In this document: piece after piece, positions 25,897-34,367 of the stretch | Numbering within the stretch: position 1 is the first letter of the stretch | How the letters are laid out: each line of letters begins with the position of its first letter | Assembly (NCBI GenBank): GCA_003225005.1 | Contig: QIAN01000178.1 | Coordinates: forward strand, 40,162-104,161 | Direction: 5' to 3' | Length of the DNA: 64,000 nt | DNA from: Acidobacteriota bacterium | GTDB lineage: Bacteria; Acidobacteriota; Terriglobia; Terriglobales; Acidobacteriaceae | The notes under the pieces: generated by a model | Database searches by the model: none | Told to the model about the DNA's origin: nothing | What the model saw: only the letters and a program-made list of their open reading frames with translations | Made by a program: the position numbers and the translations under genes

Positions 25897-27171
25897 CTAC
25901 TGGTTAGCGCGAAGGGGTGAAAGATTGAGGCGGCCGCTATGCGCTTTCTTCTTCGTATCAGCTTTATCCTGGCGGTACACCAGATCCAAGCTGCCTTCCG
26001 CGGTCGTGGAAGCTTCGGCCAATGCGATCGCCAGCGCACGGAAAGAGCGGCTGACTTCCTGATTTTCCTGCAGGACCACCGGTGTGCCATGGTCAATGGA
26101 AGGAGAGATTGCCTGAAAAGAGTTGGGAACCTTCCACAACACTTTGCACTGTGTGGTTTTTTCCACGTCTTCGTCGGTAAAGCCGGGAATCTTCTTGAAG
26201 CGATTGATAACCATCCGCAGGCGGTCGCGGCCCGTTCCCTCCTCGAGGAATGCATGAATGCGGCCAGCACTCCAGAGTGAAACCACGTCGGTGTGTGCGA
26301 CGATCAGCACCGCGTTGGAAAGGTCGGAGAGTAACCGGGTCGTGGCATCGAGCCGGCTGGAAACGTCGACCACAACATAGCGATAATGACTCGCCAGCAG
26401 GTCGAACAGGCGCGCCAGTTCCGCAGGCGTGGGCATTGATGGATTGGGCTGCTGCGAGCCGGCCAGCAAGTGCAACCCATCTTTCGCGGTAGTCATCAGA
26501 CCGTCGAGCAAAGAGGCATCGAGACGGTGCAGGTTCTGCAGGGCATCAAGCACTCCAAACAGCGGACGTAGATTCAAGTGCAGAGCAGCATGGCCAATGG
26601 GCGCGAAGTCGACCAAGACGACGCCGCCCTGCGCCTGCTGCAACGCCAGCGCCGTATTCACGGCGGCGGTGGTGGCGCCAGCGCCACCTTTGGCGCTGAG
26701 AAATGTAAAAATACGCGCCTTGCCTGCCCCGCCGCGAGCGCGAGTCCTGGTGGAACTGAAACGGGTGAGAGCCTCGAGGAGCGGCGCCGAACCAGCAGAG
26801 TGATCCAAATACTCGCCCGCGCCAGCACGCATGCTGGCAACGATAGTCGGTGGGTGAAGCATCTCTCCATTCGCGAAAACGGCGATCTGCAGAGTAGTGT
26901 TGCGAATCAACTCAATCGCAGTGATCGCCCGCTGAGGATTGTCCGGTGCGATATCAACCAGCACGACTTCGGCGCGCAAGTCTTGAATTTGACGCAGGAT
27001 GGAGTCGGTTGGGCCGGCCGGAAAACCGACGTGACTGAAGACAACGCGGGCCAGAGGAGTCTCCTCCAGACGGTGCTGCAAGGCGGACAAATGGTCCTGG
27101 TCCTCCGTCAATAGGGCTACAGCAATCCCATGCATAGCGCGGTTCTCACTGATTTCTCTGGGCGTCTGCAT
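25897..27171 (-). CDS. CpaE/TadZ-like ATPase (pilus localisation type)
   Basis: 424 residues. The first ~130 resemble a receiver fold (VALLTEDQDHLSALQHRLEE, AEVVLVDIAPDNPQRAI) and the rest is a MinD/ParA-type ATPase with a deviant Walker A, SAKGGAGATTAAVNTA near residue 160, then VVLVDFAPIGHAALHLNLR and YVVVDVSSRLDATT. This two-part layout is that of CpaE/TadZ, which positions Flp/Tad pilus machinery at the cell pole. No other Tad gene is nearby, so it may serve another polar system. The frame carries a possible second Met at residue 13 (MHGIAVALL). A PilZ gene lies upstream on the same strand, 267 bases away. Confidence 0.82.
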   Translation of the reverse strand: MQTPREISENRAMHGIAVALLTEDQDHLSALQHRLEETPLARVVFSHVGFPAGPTDSILRQIQDLRAEVVLVDIAPDNPQRAITAIELIRNTTLQIAVFANGEMLHPPTIVASMRAGAGEYLDHSAGSAPLLEALTRFSSTRTRARGGAGKARIFTFLSAKGGAGATTAAVNTALALQQAQGGVVLVDFAPIGHAALHLNLRPLFGVLDALQNLHRLDASLLDGLMTTAKDGLHLLAGSQQPNPSMPTPAELARLFDLLASHYRYVVVDVSSRLDATTRLLSDLSNAVLIVAHTDVVSLWSAGRIHAFLEEGTGRDRLRMVINRFKKIPGFTDEDVEKTTQCKVLWKVPNSFQAISPSIDHGTPVVLQENQEVSRSFRALAIALAEASTTAEGSLDLVYRQDKADTKKKAHSGRLNLSPLRANQ

Positions 27172-27438
27172 GTTATGAACAGAAGGTCCTTCCCGCCAAG
27201 TGACTTAGGTAATAGGGTGCAGAGAGGTAGCCTTCCGAAGGGCCCGAATGTGCGGAACACACGGTGAGCAAGCTGGAATCCCCCCCAACGCGAGGCGAAC
27301 AGCGCAGGAAACTGCAAGGCAAATCCGCCCAAGTGGTCTTCATTGTAAGCTAAGGTGTCGCGGTTGAAAAGGACTCATTAAGACTAAAATGCGGGTCTGG
27401 CTCGCAAGTCGGCGTAACTGGCTGGTTAGGCGAGAACC

Positions 27439-27885
27439 CTATTCGCGGTGGCCGGCAACAAGGCCCGGGGGGCGAGCAGCCGGACCGTCTTCTTCGTGAT
27501 GGCCATGAAGAGCTGAGATACGCCTGAAAGTCATGGAACTCTCAGCGACCTCTGGAAGATATTCATAAGCCTTCAGGCAGACGGCCACACCAAACCGCAT
27601 CTCGGCATGCAGACTCTGGGCGCCTGTAACGCGCAAAATCCGAGCGCGGCAGCGTACATGCATGCTCTCACCCAGCGTGATCTCAGAAGGCATTTTCAGC
27701 GTCAACTCGATTTCCGAGCCTTCCGTTACCGGCAGATCGGTGAACAAAAATACGCCCCGGGAGCTAACATCTTGGGTGCAGCCGAGCGCCTCGGCACCGT
27801 TTGCGATGTCACGCAGAGAAACTGGCAAGTGAAAGGCGAAGCGCTGTCCCACACGTCGTTCAAGTCCAACTGGAGTAGTGCTCAT
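27439..27885 (-). CDS. PilZ-domain protein
   Basis: 148 residues from an ATG at 27885; a GTG four codons upstream is an alternative. The PilZ signature is present: an Arg-rich start (LERRVGQRFAFHLPVSLRD) corresponding to RxxxR, and DVSSRGVFLFTD corresponding to the D/N-x-S-x-x-G loop, together the c-di-GMP-binding motifs. No other domain is attached, so it may act as a stand-alone adaptor. The same-strand CpaE-like gene suggests, but does not prove, a link to surface motility or pili. Confidence 0.86.
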   Translation of the reverse strand: MSTTPVGLERRVGQRFAFHLPVSLRDIANGAEALGCTQDVSSRGVFLFTDLPVTEGSEIELTLKMPSEITLGESMHVRCRARILRVTGAQSLHAEMRFGVAVCLKAYEYLPEVAESSMTFRRISALHGHHEEDGPAARPPGLVAGHRE

Positions 27886-28160
27886 GGCTGATATCACATC
27901 CTTGCAGCGAGCGCACTGCCAACTCTAACTCACCCCGGGCGCCGTGGGAAGGCACAAGTTTGTTATTTCGATCGTTGTCATTTCAAAATGATGAGATCCT
28001 GGGGTTGGATGCGGTTGTCCAGGGAAAGGCGGCTGGCTATGCGGTACTGGAAAACGCATTTCCGATGACAAATGCGCGTTACTAGACCTAGGCGGGCCGG
28101 TGCCGGAAATCCCGGCTGTAGTGCGCCATACTAGCGACAAGAGTCATCGAAAGGTCAATC

Positions 28161-29522
28161 GTGTCGAAAGATCGTGTTCCATTACGTGGCAACCGGAGCA
28201 ACGAAGACGGCAAGGCCGCTTCCGACCTGGGTTTTCGCCTGCAGGCTGGCGGAAAGGCCTTACGGCATCGCAATTTTCAACTTTTCTTCGGCGGCCAACT
28301 GATCTCCCTGGTCGGCACGTGGATGCAGAGCGTGGCCCAGTCATGGCTGGTTTACCGGCTGACAGGCTCGGGGTTGCTGCTTGGATCAGTTGGATTCGTC
28401 AGCCAGATTCCGGTCTTTCTCGTCGCGCCTCTCGGCGGCATCGCCGCTGATCGCCTGAATCGCCAGCGCATCGTTATTGCCACCCAAGTTGCTTCCATGC
28501 TGCTGGCCTTCGTGCTGGCAGGGCTGACGCTTTCTGGCCGGATCCAGGTCTGGCATGTATTTGTCTTGGCTGCGCTGCTGGGGGTCGTGAACGCGTTCGA
28601 CATCCCCGGCAGGCAGTCTTTTTTGGTGGATATGGTGGGCAAAGAAGACCTGATGAACGCGATCGCGCTGAATTCTTCGATGTTCAACGGCGCCCGCGTC
28701 ATCGGACCTGCCGTGGCCGGCGTATTGGTGGCGAAAATTGGGGAAGGATGGTGTTTCTTCGTCAATGGCGTCAGCTACATCGCAGTGATCATCGGATTGC
28801 TTTTGATGAAGGTGGAGTGCCCACGACGCGCCCCCAAGCACAGCTCCCCCCTGGACGATATCGTGGAAGGGTTTCGCTTTGTTATCCACACCGCGCCAAT
28901 TCGCGCCCTACTACTGCTCCTTGGACTGGTGAGTGTCACGGGGATGCCGTATGTCGTGCTGATGCCGATTTTTGCCGACCACATTCTGCATGGCGGGGCG
29001 CGGGGCCTAGGCATTCTGATGGGCGGCACGGGCGTGGGGGCCCTGCTGGGAGCGCTGACCCTGGCATTTCGCTCAGGGGTCAAAGGCTTGGGCCGCTGGA
29101 TCATGTGGTGTTGCGCGGGTTTTGGTGCGAGCCTGGTGCTGTTTTCACTTTCGCGGTGGTTCTGGCTTTCGGTCATTCTGTTACTGCCAGTGGGATACTT
29201 CATCATGCTCCAGATGGCCTGTTCGAACACACTGATTCAGGTGATGGTGCCCGATGCTCTGCGCGGACGGGTGATGGCGGTTTACTCAATGATGTTCATG
29301 GGTATGGCCCCAATCGGAGCGCTTCTGGGCGGAGCATTGTCAGACCGCCTCGGCGCGCCTCTCACCGTGGCAATGGGAGGCATAGCTTCGATCGGCGCGG
29401 CTGTGTGGTTCGGACTCCATCTCCCCAAGATTCGCGTCGAGGCGCGGCAATTGATCGTGGCACAAGCAATGGCGGGCGGCGAACCGGCGGAAGAGATGAC
29501 GACCTCGGTGGTCGAGGAGTGA
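28161..29522 (+). CDS. MFS exporter (EntS/MFS_3-like)
   Basis: 453 residues from a GTG. About twelve hydrophobic segments are seen, starting after a 40-residue soluble N-terminus (GGQLISLVGTWMQSVAQSWL, then LLLGSVGFVSQIPVFLVAPL). The loop GGIAADRLNRQR is the MFS motif A region, and FDIPGRQSFLVDMVG is typical of the MFS_3 group that includes the enterobactin exporter EntS. Substrate cannot be inferred: no siderophore or antibiotic genes adjoin. It is monocistronic or leads into the small membrane protein gene 183 bases downstream. Confidence 0.9.
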   Translation: MSKDRVPLRGNRSNEDGKAASDLGFRLQAGGKALRHRNFQLFFGGQLISLVGTWMQSVAQSWLVYRLTGSGLLLGSVGFVSQIPVFLVAPLGGIAADRLNRQRIVIATQVASMLLAFVLAGLTLSGRIQVWHVFVLAALLGVVNAFDIPGRQSFLVDMVGKEDLMNAIALNSSMFNGARVIGPAVAGVLVAKIGEGWCFFVNGVSYIAVIIGLLLMKVECPRRAPKHSSPLDDIVEGFRFVIHTAPIRALLLLLGLVSVTGMPYVVLMPIFADHILHGGARGLGILMGGTGVGALLGALTLAFRSGVKGLGRWIMWCCAGFGASLVLFSLSRWFWLSVILLLPVGYFIMLQMACSNTLIQVMVPDALRGRVMAVYSMMFMGMAPIGALLGGALSDRLGAPLTVAMGGIASIGAAVWFGLHLPKIRVEARQLIVAQAMAGGEPAEEMTTSVVEE

Positions 29523-29705
29523 GAAACCTTGCCTTTCAATAGTCTGGTTAGGACCGTGAGCGGGTGAGCGCGTATATTCTCTGCGAGCGGTGCGCTGGCG
29601 ATTGGGTTATCGTCAGCGAGCGAACGCGAGCATTCGTCGTGGCGAGATGCAGCGGAGCGAGAAGGCCAAGGATACGGCGTTGAAGAAGGGTAGGTTCGCG
29701 CCGGC

Positions 29706-29924
29706 ATGGAGGGCCGGGAGTTCGCAGGAGGTGGGAAGCGCCGAACTCTTATCGTCTACATTCTGATTGCAGGCACCACCGCAGTTTTTATTGTTTTGGC
29801 CACCGCCGCACGAGTGCCGCGCATGGACATGCATCTGCCTTGGGCAGCGGCACTTGCGGCAGCCATGCTGGGGTTGCTGCTAAGCTGCGGGATCACTCTC
29901 TGGCGCACGACTGGATTCCGGTAA
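29706..29924 (+). CDS. Small two-helix membrane protein
   Basis: 72 residues with a short basic N-terminus (GGGKRRT) followed by two hydrophobic segments (LIVYILIAGTTAVFIVLATA and WAAALAAAMLGLLLSCGITL) separated by a short polar loop. The pattern is too regular to be a chance frame, though no strong ribosome-binding site is seen. It ends 23 bases before the npdG stop on the opposite strand. Function unknown. Confidence 0.6.
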   Translation: MEGREFAGGGKRRTLIVYILIAGTTAVFIVLATAARVPRMDMHLPWAAALAAAMLGLLLSCGITLWRTTGFR

Positions 29925-29947
29925 GCAACGCATACGCGCGGCTCGGA

Positions 29948-30664
29948 TTACCCCCGGCTCGGACCATTTCCACCATAAGCTTCCGGCGGCAAGCCGGTGA
30001 TGCGAACTCCAGCGTGGCCCTTGTGACGGATATTCAGCCCGATCAACAAGGCGGTGATCTGCTCAACGATGCGGGCATTTTCCAGTTTTCCGCCATCAAT
30101 GCCGCGCACGCCCGGAATCTTGGCCGCGAGATCGCGGGTCAGTCGGCTCGCGTTGGCATCGTCGCTGCAGACAATCACGTCGCAATCGAGCGGCGCTTCT
30201 CCGTTCAGGAGATCGGCGGAAAGATTGTGAAAGGCCGCAACCACGCTCACTTGTTTGGGTACGAGTTCGGCGGTTTGCTGCGCGGCTGAACCCTGCCAGA
30301 CTCCCAGAGTGCGCGAGGTGCGGCCGCCCACAGCCGCCGCCAGCGGAACCGTGGCATCGATCAAAACACTGCCCGCAGAGATCGAAGCTTTAAGCTGCTT
30401 CAAAAGCTCCGCCTGGCCCTCGAAGGGAACAGTGAGGACGAGAACGTCAGCAGCGGCACAGGCCTGTTGGTTTTCCACGCCGGAAACTCTTGCTTCGGCC
30501 CCGGTTTTTTCTTTGATTCTGGCAGCGGATTCTCGTGCGCGTTCGGCGTTGCGCGATCCAATGATGATGCTTTCTCCCGCGCGCGCCCAGCGCAAAGCCA
30601 GGCCCATACCCGCCGGTCCCGTGCCACCTAAAATGGCAATCGGGCGGGACTCTGAAGTGCTCAT
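29948..30664 (-). CDS. npdG: NADPH-dependent F420 reductase
   Basis: 238 residues. The NADP-binding fold starts at the N-terminus (PIAILGGTGPAGMGLALRWA, with Arg in IIIGSRNAERA for the 2'-phosphate), followed by VLVLTVPFEGQAELLKQL and a C-terminal F420-binding half (VVAAFHNLSADLLNGEAPLD, VRGIDGGKLENARIVEQ). It transfers hydride between NADPH and oxidised F420, supplying F420H2 to other enzymes. Its start overlaps the cofH stop by four bases, and it is the last gene of the F420 operon. The presence of cofactor synthesis plus its reductase in one operon argues that the pathway works in this organism. Confidence 0.94.
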   Translation of the reverse strand: MSTSESRPIAILGGTGPAGMGLALRWARAGESIIIGSRNAERARESAARIKEKTGAEARVSGVENQQACAAADVLVLTVPFEGQAELLKQLKASISAGSVLIDATVPLAAAVGGRTSRTLGVWQGSAAQQTAELVPKQVSVVAAFHNLSADLLNGEAPLDCDVIVCSDDANASRLTRDLAAKIPGVRGIDGGKLENARIVEQITALLIGLNIRHKGHAGVRITGLPPEAYGGNGPSRG

Positions 30665-31884
30665 GCGAACTCCGCCGCAAACGCCTGTTCGCTGGTGAAG
30701 TCTATACCGGGCAGCTTGATGCTCATGCGCCTGTAGGTTGTGTTGCGCTCTGCCGGGATGCGGCCGATTTCAAGTATCAGCGACTGAAAATCTTCCGGAC
30801 TGGTGTACTGCCCGGCAGTGGCTCCGGCTTCGCGCGAAATGTTTTCTTCCATCAGTGTGCCGCCGTAATCGTTGGCTCCGGCACGCAGGCAGAGCTGCGA
30901 GAGCTTGCGATTCAGCTTTACCCAAGAGACCTGGATGTTGTTGATCGACCCGGCCAGCAGCACGCGCGCTAGCGCGTGGACTTTCAAATGCTCGGCCAGC
31001 GTCGGACCAGAGCGGGCCAGTCCCTGACGAAAGAGCAGCGTGTTCTGATGTACGAAGCCAAGCGGAACAAATTCGGTGAAGCCACCGGTTTCGTTCTGAA
31101 TCTCGCGCAGCAAGAGCATCTGCCGTACCCAGTGCTCGGGTGTTTCGACGTGTCCATACATCATGGTCGAAGTTGTGCGGATGCCGCAGCGGTGTGCTGT
31201 GCGGATCACTTCAGTCCACTGTGCCGTGGACAGCTTGTTGCGCGAGAGGACAAAACGGACTTCGTCGTCAAGAATTTCTGCGGCGGTACCGGGCAGGGTA
31301 TCGAGGCCATTATCGCGCAGCATGGAGAGGTAGTCGGCCAGAGGCATGCCCGTAAGCTCAACTCCGTAGACAATTTCCATGGGCGAGAAGGCGTGAATGT
31401 GCATCCCCGGTACCGCTTTCTTCACCGCGCGCAAGATGTCCCGATAATGAAACGGAGGCAACTCACGCGGCAGGCCTCCTTGAATGCAAACTTCGGTGGC
31501 GCCAATTTGCCAGGCGTCGACGGCTTTCTCTGCGACTTGATCGAGGTTCAGGAAATACGTGTCGGAGTCGCGCGGCCCCCGGCTGAAGGCGCAAAATTTG
31601 CATCCCACGAAGCAGATGTTGGTGAAATTGATGTTGCGATTGACGACGTAGGTCACCAGATTGCCCACCAATTCAGCGCGCAGCATATTCGCCGCCACCA
31701 GCAGGCCGAGGAGATCGTCACCTGAAACCTGCGCTAGCGCAAAACATTCTCCGCTGGATAGTGAAGCGCCGTCTTGCGTCTCGAGGACGCGTTCGAGAGC
31801 AGACCGCACCGCGGGCGTGAGGCGCGATTCAACATCAGACCAATCGAGAGTTGGGAAAACCTCCAGGGAGAGTTCGCGGGGCAT
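30661..31884 (-). CDS. cofH: FO synthase subunit 2 (radical SAM), CofH
   Basis: 407 residues from an ATG at 31884, chosen because GGAGGA lies six bases before it; the frame is open another 21 codons. The radical-SAM cluster motif is CFVGCKFCAF (CxxxCxxC), followed by EKAVDAWQIGATEVCIQGGL and SPMEIVYGVELTG, as in CofH. With CofG it joins tyrosine to the ribityl-uracil precursor to make FO, the F420 chromophore. In actinobacteria the two are fused as FbiC; here they are separate genes in one operon. cofE ends 91 bases upstream, the only non-overlapping junction in the operon. Confidence 0.95.
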   Translation of the reverse strand: MPRELSLEVFPTLDWSDVESRLTPAVRSALERVLETQDGASLSSGECFALAQVSGDDLLGLLVAANMLRAELVGNLVTYVVNRNINFTNICFVGCKFCAFSRGPRDSDTYFLNLDQVAEKAVDAWQIGATEVCIQGGLPRELPPFHYRDILRAVKKAVPGMHIHAFSPMEIVYGVELTGMPLADYLSMLRDNGLDTLPGTAAEILDDEVRFVLSRNKLSTAQWTEVIRTAHRCGIRTTSTMMYGHVETPEHWVRQMLLLREIQNETGGFTEFVPLGFVHQNTLLFRQGLARSGPTLAEHLKVHALARVLLAGSINNIQVSWVKLNRKLSQLCLRAGANDYGGTLMEENISREAGATAGQYTSPEDFQSLILEIGRIPAERNTTYRRMSIKLPGIDFTSEQAFAAEFA

Positions 31885-31975
31885 GCATTCCTCCATCGAG
31901 ACGTGACTTGCTAGGTCTCTCCGCTGGGGGCCCGCAAGACACTGCAAGCTTCGTCTCTATAAGTGTAGCGGAAGT

Positions 31976-32743
31976 CTAGCGAAACAGGTCGCTCCCCGCA
32001 GGGCGCAGAAGGTCGCGCGCGCTACCGCGTCCAGTCGGGTAACGATATCCGCGGACGATGCACGCCGGCGTACGGTTCAGCTTGCCGCACACCAGGCCAG
32101 CAGCACAGGCAAGTTCATCGGCCACGGCCTCCACACTAACGCGCAGGCTGTATCCGAGAGGATCGCGGCGGCCGCGATCGTCGCGCATGGGCTTCATGCC
32201 GGCGACCCCAATCGCGACTTCAGTCAGTCCCTCGCGCCAGGCCCGGCCAAAACTGTCGGTAATAATGATGGGCACGGCAAGGCCCGTGAACTTTTTGATC
32301 TGGCGACGGAGTTGCGCGGCAGAGCGGTCGGGGTCTTCAGGCAGCAATAATGCGTGGCGGCCGCCATCAACATTCGACACATCCACGCCGCTGTTAGCGC
32401 AGACGAAGCCATGGCTTGTCTCTGTGATGAGCACGCCATTCTTGCGACGGACCACGCTCCGGCCCTCTCGGAGCGCAAGCTCGACGACACGGGCGTCAAG
32501 GCCGTACTTCTGGGCCCAGGAAACGGAGTCTTCAGACGGCCGAATCGTGGCGAGATCAACCATCCCTCCTTCGGCCTTGGAGACGATCTTGTGTTTGATG
32601 ACCAGGATGTCGCCCGGTCTCAGCGACACGCGCTGACCGCGCAGGGAGTGCAGCAGTTTTTCTGCGAGAGCGTCGCCCGGAGCGATCTCATCTGCCAAGG
32701 GAATAGGGATGAGACGAAGTTCGCCAGCCAAACTCATGCTCAT
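31976..32743 (-). CDS. cofE: F420-0:gamma-glutamyl ligase, CofE
   Basis: 255 residues, matching stand-alone CofE. Typical stretches are LIPIPLADEIAPGDALAEKL, LRPGDILVIKHKIVSKAEGG, GRSVVRRKNGVLITETSHGF, CANSGVDVSNVDG and VPIIITDSFGRAWREG. CofE adds L-glutamates to F420-0 with GTP, using divalent metal. Unlike mycobacterial FbiB it has no fused C-terminal nitroreductase-like domain, so if dehydro-F420 is the intermediate a separate reductase is needed. Its start overlaps the cofC stop by four bases. Confidence 0.95.
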   Translation of the reverse strand: MSMSLAGELRLIPIPLADEIAPGDALAEKLLHSLRGQRVSLRPGDILVIKHKIVSKAEGGMVDLATIRPSEDSVSWAQKYGLDARVVELALREGRSVVRRKNGVLITETSHGFVCANSGVDVSNVDGGRHALLLPEDPDRSAAQLRRQIKKFTGLAVPIIITDSFGRAWREGLTEVAIGVAGMKPMRDDRGRRDPLGYSLRVSVEAVADELACAAGLVCGKLNRTPACIVRGYRYPTGRGSARDLLRPAGSDLFR

Positions 32744-33396
32744 CCTGATTCAGCGAGGGTAAGACGATCGGCCAAGCCCCACTCGCGTGCGAGGCGCTGG
32801 GTGCGGGTTTCGACGGAACTGCTGATGAGTCGCCGGAGGTCCGCTGCATTATCGATGTCTATCGCGATCCCTGGCAGTTCAAGCACTATACAAGACTTCT
32901 GCGTTGCCTGTGCGGTGGCGACGTGGGGCTTGAAACTGTCATTGCCAAAGCGCAGAGGGAATAGACCCGCAGGACGGCGGAAGGCAGCGTTCGTTCCCCG
33001 ACCGTCGCCGGCAGGCACAAGTACCGAACCTTCCTGCGGCGCCTGAGCCATGATTTCCTCCAGTTCCCAGCATTGGATCAGGGGAATGTCGGCGGGAATC
33101 ACCAGTGTGCTATCCACGCCGCGTGCTTCACAAAGGCGCGTTGCCATCTCGATGGCGCCGGTCTCCCCCGGATTAGCCGGATCGGGAATCACTTCGAAAC
33201 TGTGGCTTTGCGCCAATTCCACAGCGAAAGGATCGCTGGTCACGACAGCAACGGCGGGCCGCTGCGTCCATTCTGCAAGTCTCGCAAGCACGTCTTGTAG
33301 CATGACTTGCGCCAGAGCGGTCCGGGCGGGCTGATCCAGCACGGAGGCAAGCCTCTGCTTGGCCGTGTCAAGGTTCTTAACTGGAATGAGGATCAT
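32740..33396 (-). CDS. cofC: F420 side-chain guanylyltransferase, CofC
   Basis: 218 residues. The N-terminal LIPVKNLDTAKQRLASVLDQ is the CofC nucleotide-binding signature, followed by VVTSDPFAVELAQ, SFEVIPDP, LVIPADIPLIQ and GTNAAFRRP. It activates a three-carbon acid (2-phospholactate, PEP or 3-phosphoglycerate, depending on lineage) with GTP for transfer by CofD. The sequence alone does not say which acid is used here. Four-base overlaps join it to cofD upstream and cofE downstream. Confidence 0.94.
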   Translation of the reverse strand: MILIPVKNLDTAKQRLASVLDQPARTALAQVMLQDVLARLAEWTQRPAVAVVTSDPFAVELAQSHSFEVIPDPANPGETGAIEMATRLCEARGVDSTLVIPADIPLIQCWELEEIMAQAPQEGSVLVPAGDGRGTNAAFRRPAGLFPLRFGNDSFKPHVATAQATQKSCIVLELPGIAIDIDNAADLRRLISSSVETRTQRLAREWGLADRLTLAESG

Positions 33397-34367
33397 GGCA
33401 AGTCTGACGTGGCGCCGGCCGTGGGTTCGCTGGAATAAAGACCGCCGCAGACAAGAGAAAGAACGGTCCGCGCCAACGCCGCTTTGTCATCCGCCGTGCG
33501 CATCACGGTTTGCGTGCATTGCACGCGTGGCCCATTCTTCCGTAGCTGCTCCGCGGCCTCGGAGTCACGGGTGTCGACAATCAGAAAGTCGAGAAAATCC
33601 TCATAGGCCTGGGCCACTCCCGCTATTGAGCATGGCAACCCTTGCGCTTCCATCAGAATACCAGCCGGGCCCGCAACCGGTGCTCCTCCCACAATCGGGC
33701 TCACTGCCACGATCTTGCCTTGAGCCTTTAACATTGCTTCGCGGATTCCTGGCACAGCGAGAATCGGGCCAATGCTGGTAACCGGATTGCTCGGCGCGAG
33801 CACCACAGCGTCAGCAGTGAGAATCGCATCGATCACCCCCGACGCTGGCTCCGCGTCTGAGGCACCAGCGAAACGCACCGAGTTGACTGGGTCTTGATAC
33901 CAACGTTGCACGAAATACTGTTCAAAACTCAACTCGCCGATGGGAGTGTCCACGCGAGTCTCCACCCGCGAGTCGCTCATGGGCAAAATGTGCGCCTTCA
34001 CGCCGAGCTTGGCCGAAATGACGCTCGTGGCCTCTGAAAGCGTTTTGCCCTCAGCCAGCAATCGGGAGCGCAACAGGTGAACCGCGAGGTCACGATCGCC
34101 GGTGTGAAACCACGTTGGCTCTCCAAGCTGACCCATGGCTTGCAAGCAAAAAAATGTATCGCCCTTCACGCCCCAGCCGCGCTCGCGGCTCAGCATTCCG
34201 GAAAGAACATAGGTAATGGAATCAATATCGGGCGAAACGTAGAGGCCCCACCACAGCAAGTCATCGCCCGTGTTCACGATGAGCGTGATGTCTTCGGCAG
34301 CCATCACCTGGCGCAATCCGTCTACAAACTTAGCCCCGCCGGTTCCCCCGGTGAGCACGCAAATCAC
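33393..34367 (-). CDS. cofD: FO transferase CofD
   Basis: 324 residues. The opening LTGGTGGAKFVDGLRQV and DITLIVNTGDDLLWWGLYVS are the CofD FO- and GDP-binding elements, followed by GVKGDTFFCLQAMGQLGEP and VLAPSNPVTSIGPIL. CofD couples FO to the activated three-carbon unit made by CofC, giving F420-0 or dehydro-F420-0. It is placed between cofG and cofC with four-base overlaps on both sides, so the proteins are probably made in fixed ratio. Confidence 0.95.
   Translation of the reverse strand: MICVLTGGTGGAKFVDGLRQVMAAEDITLIVNTGDDLLWWGLYVSPDIDSITYVLSGMLSRERGWGVKGDTFFCLQAMGQLGEPTWFHTGDRDLAVHLLRSRLLAEGKTLSEATSVISAKLGVKAHILPMSDSRVETRVDTPIGELSFEQYFVQRWYQDPVNSVRFAGASDAEPASGVIDAILTADAVVLAPSNPVTSIGPILAVPGIREAMLKAQGKIVAVSPIVGGAPVAGPAGILMEAQGLPCSIAGVAQAYEDFLDFLIVDTRDSEAAEQLRKNGPRVQCTQTVMRTADDKAALARTVLSLVCGGLYSSEPTAGATSDLP

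Noticed and set aside
30976..31725. 249-codon plus-strand frame opposite cofH
   Set aside because: The opposite frame has the radical-SAM motif and clear CofH similarity.
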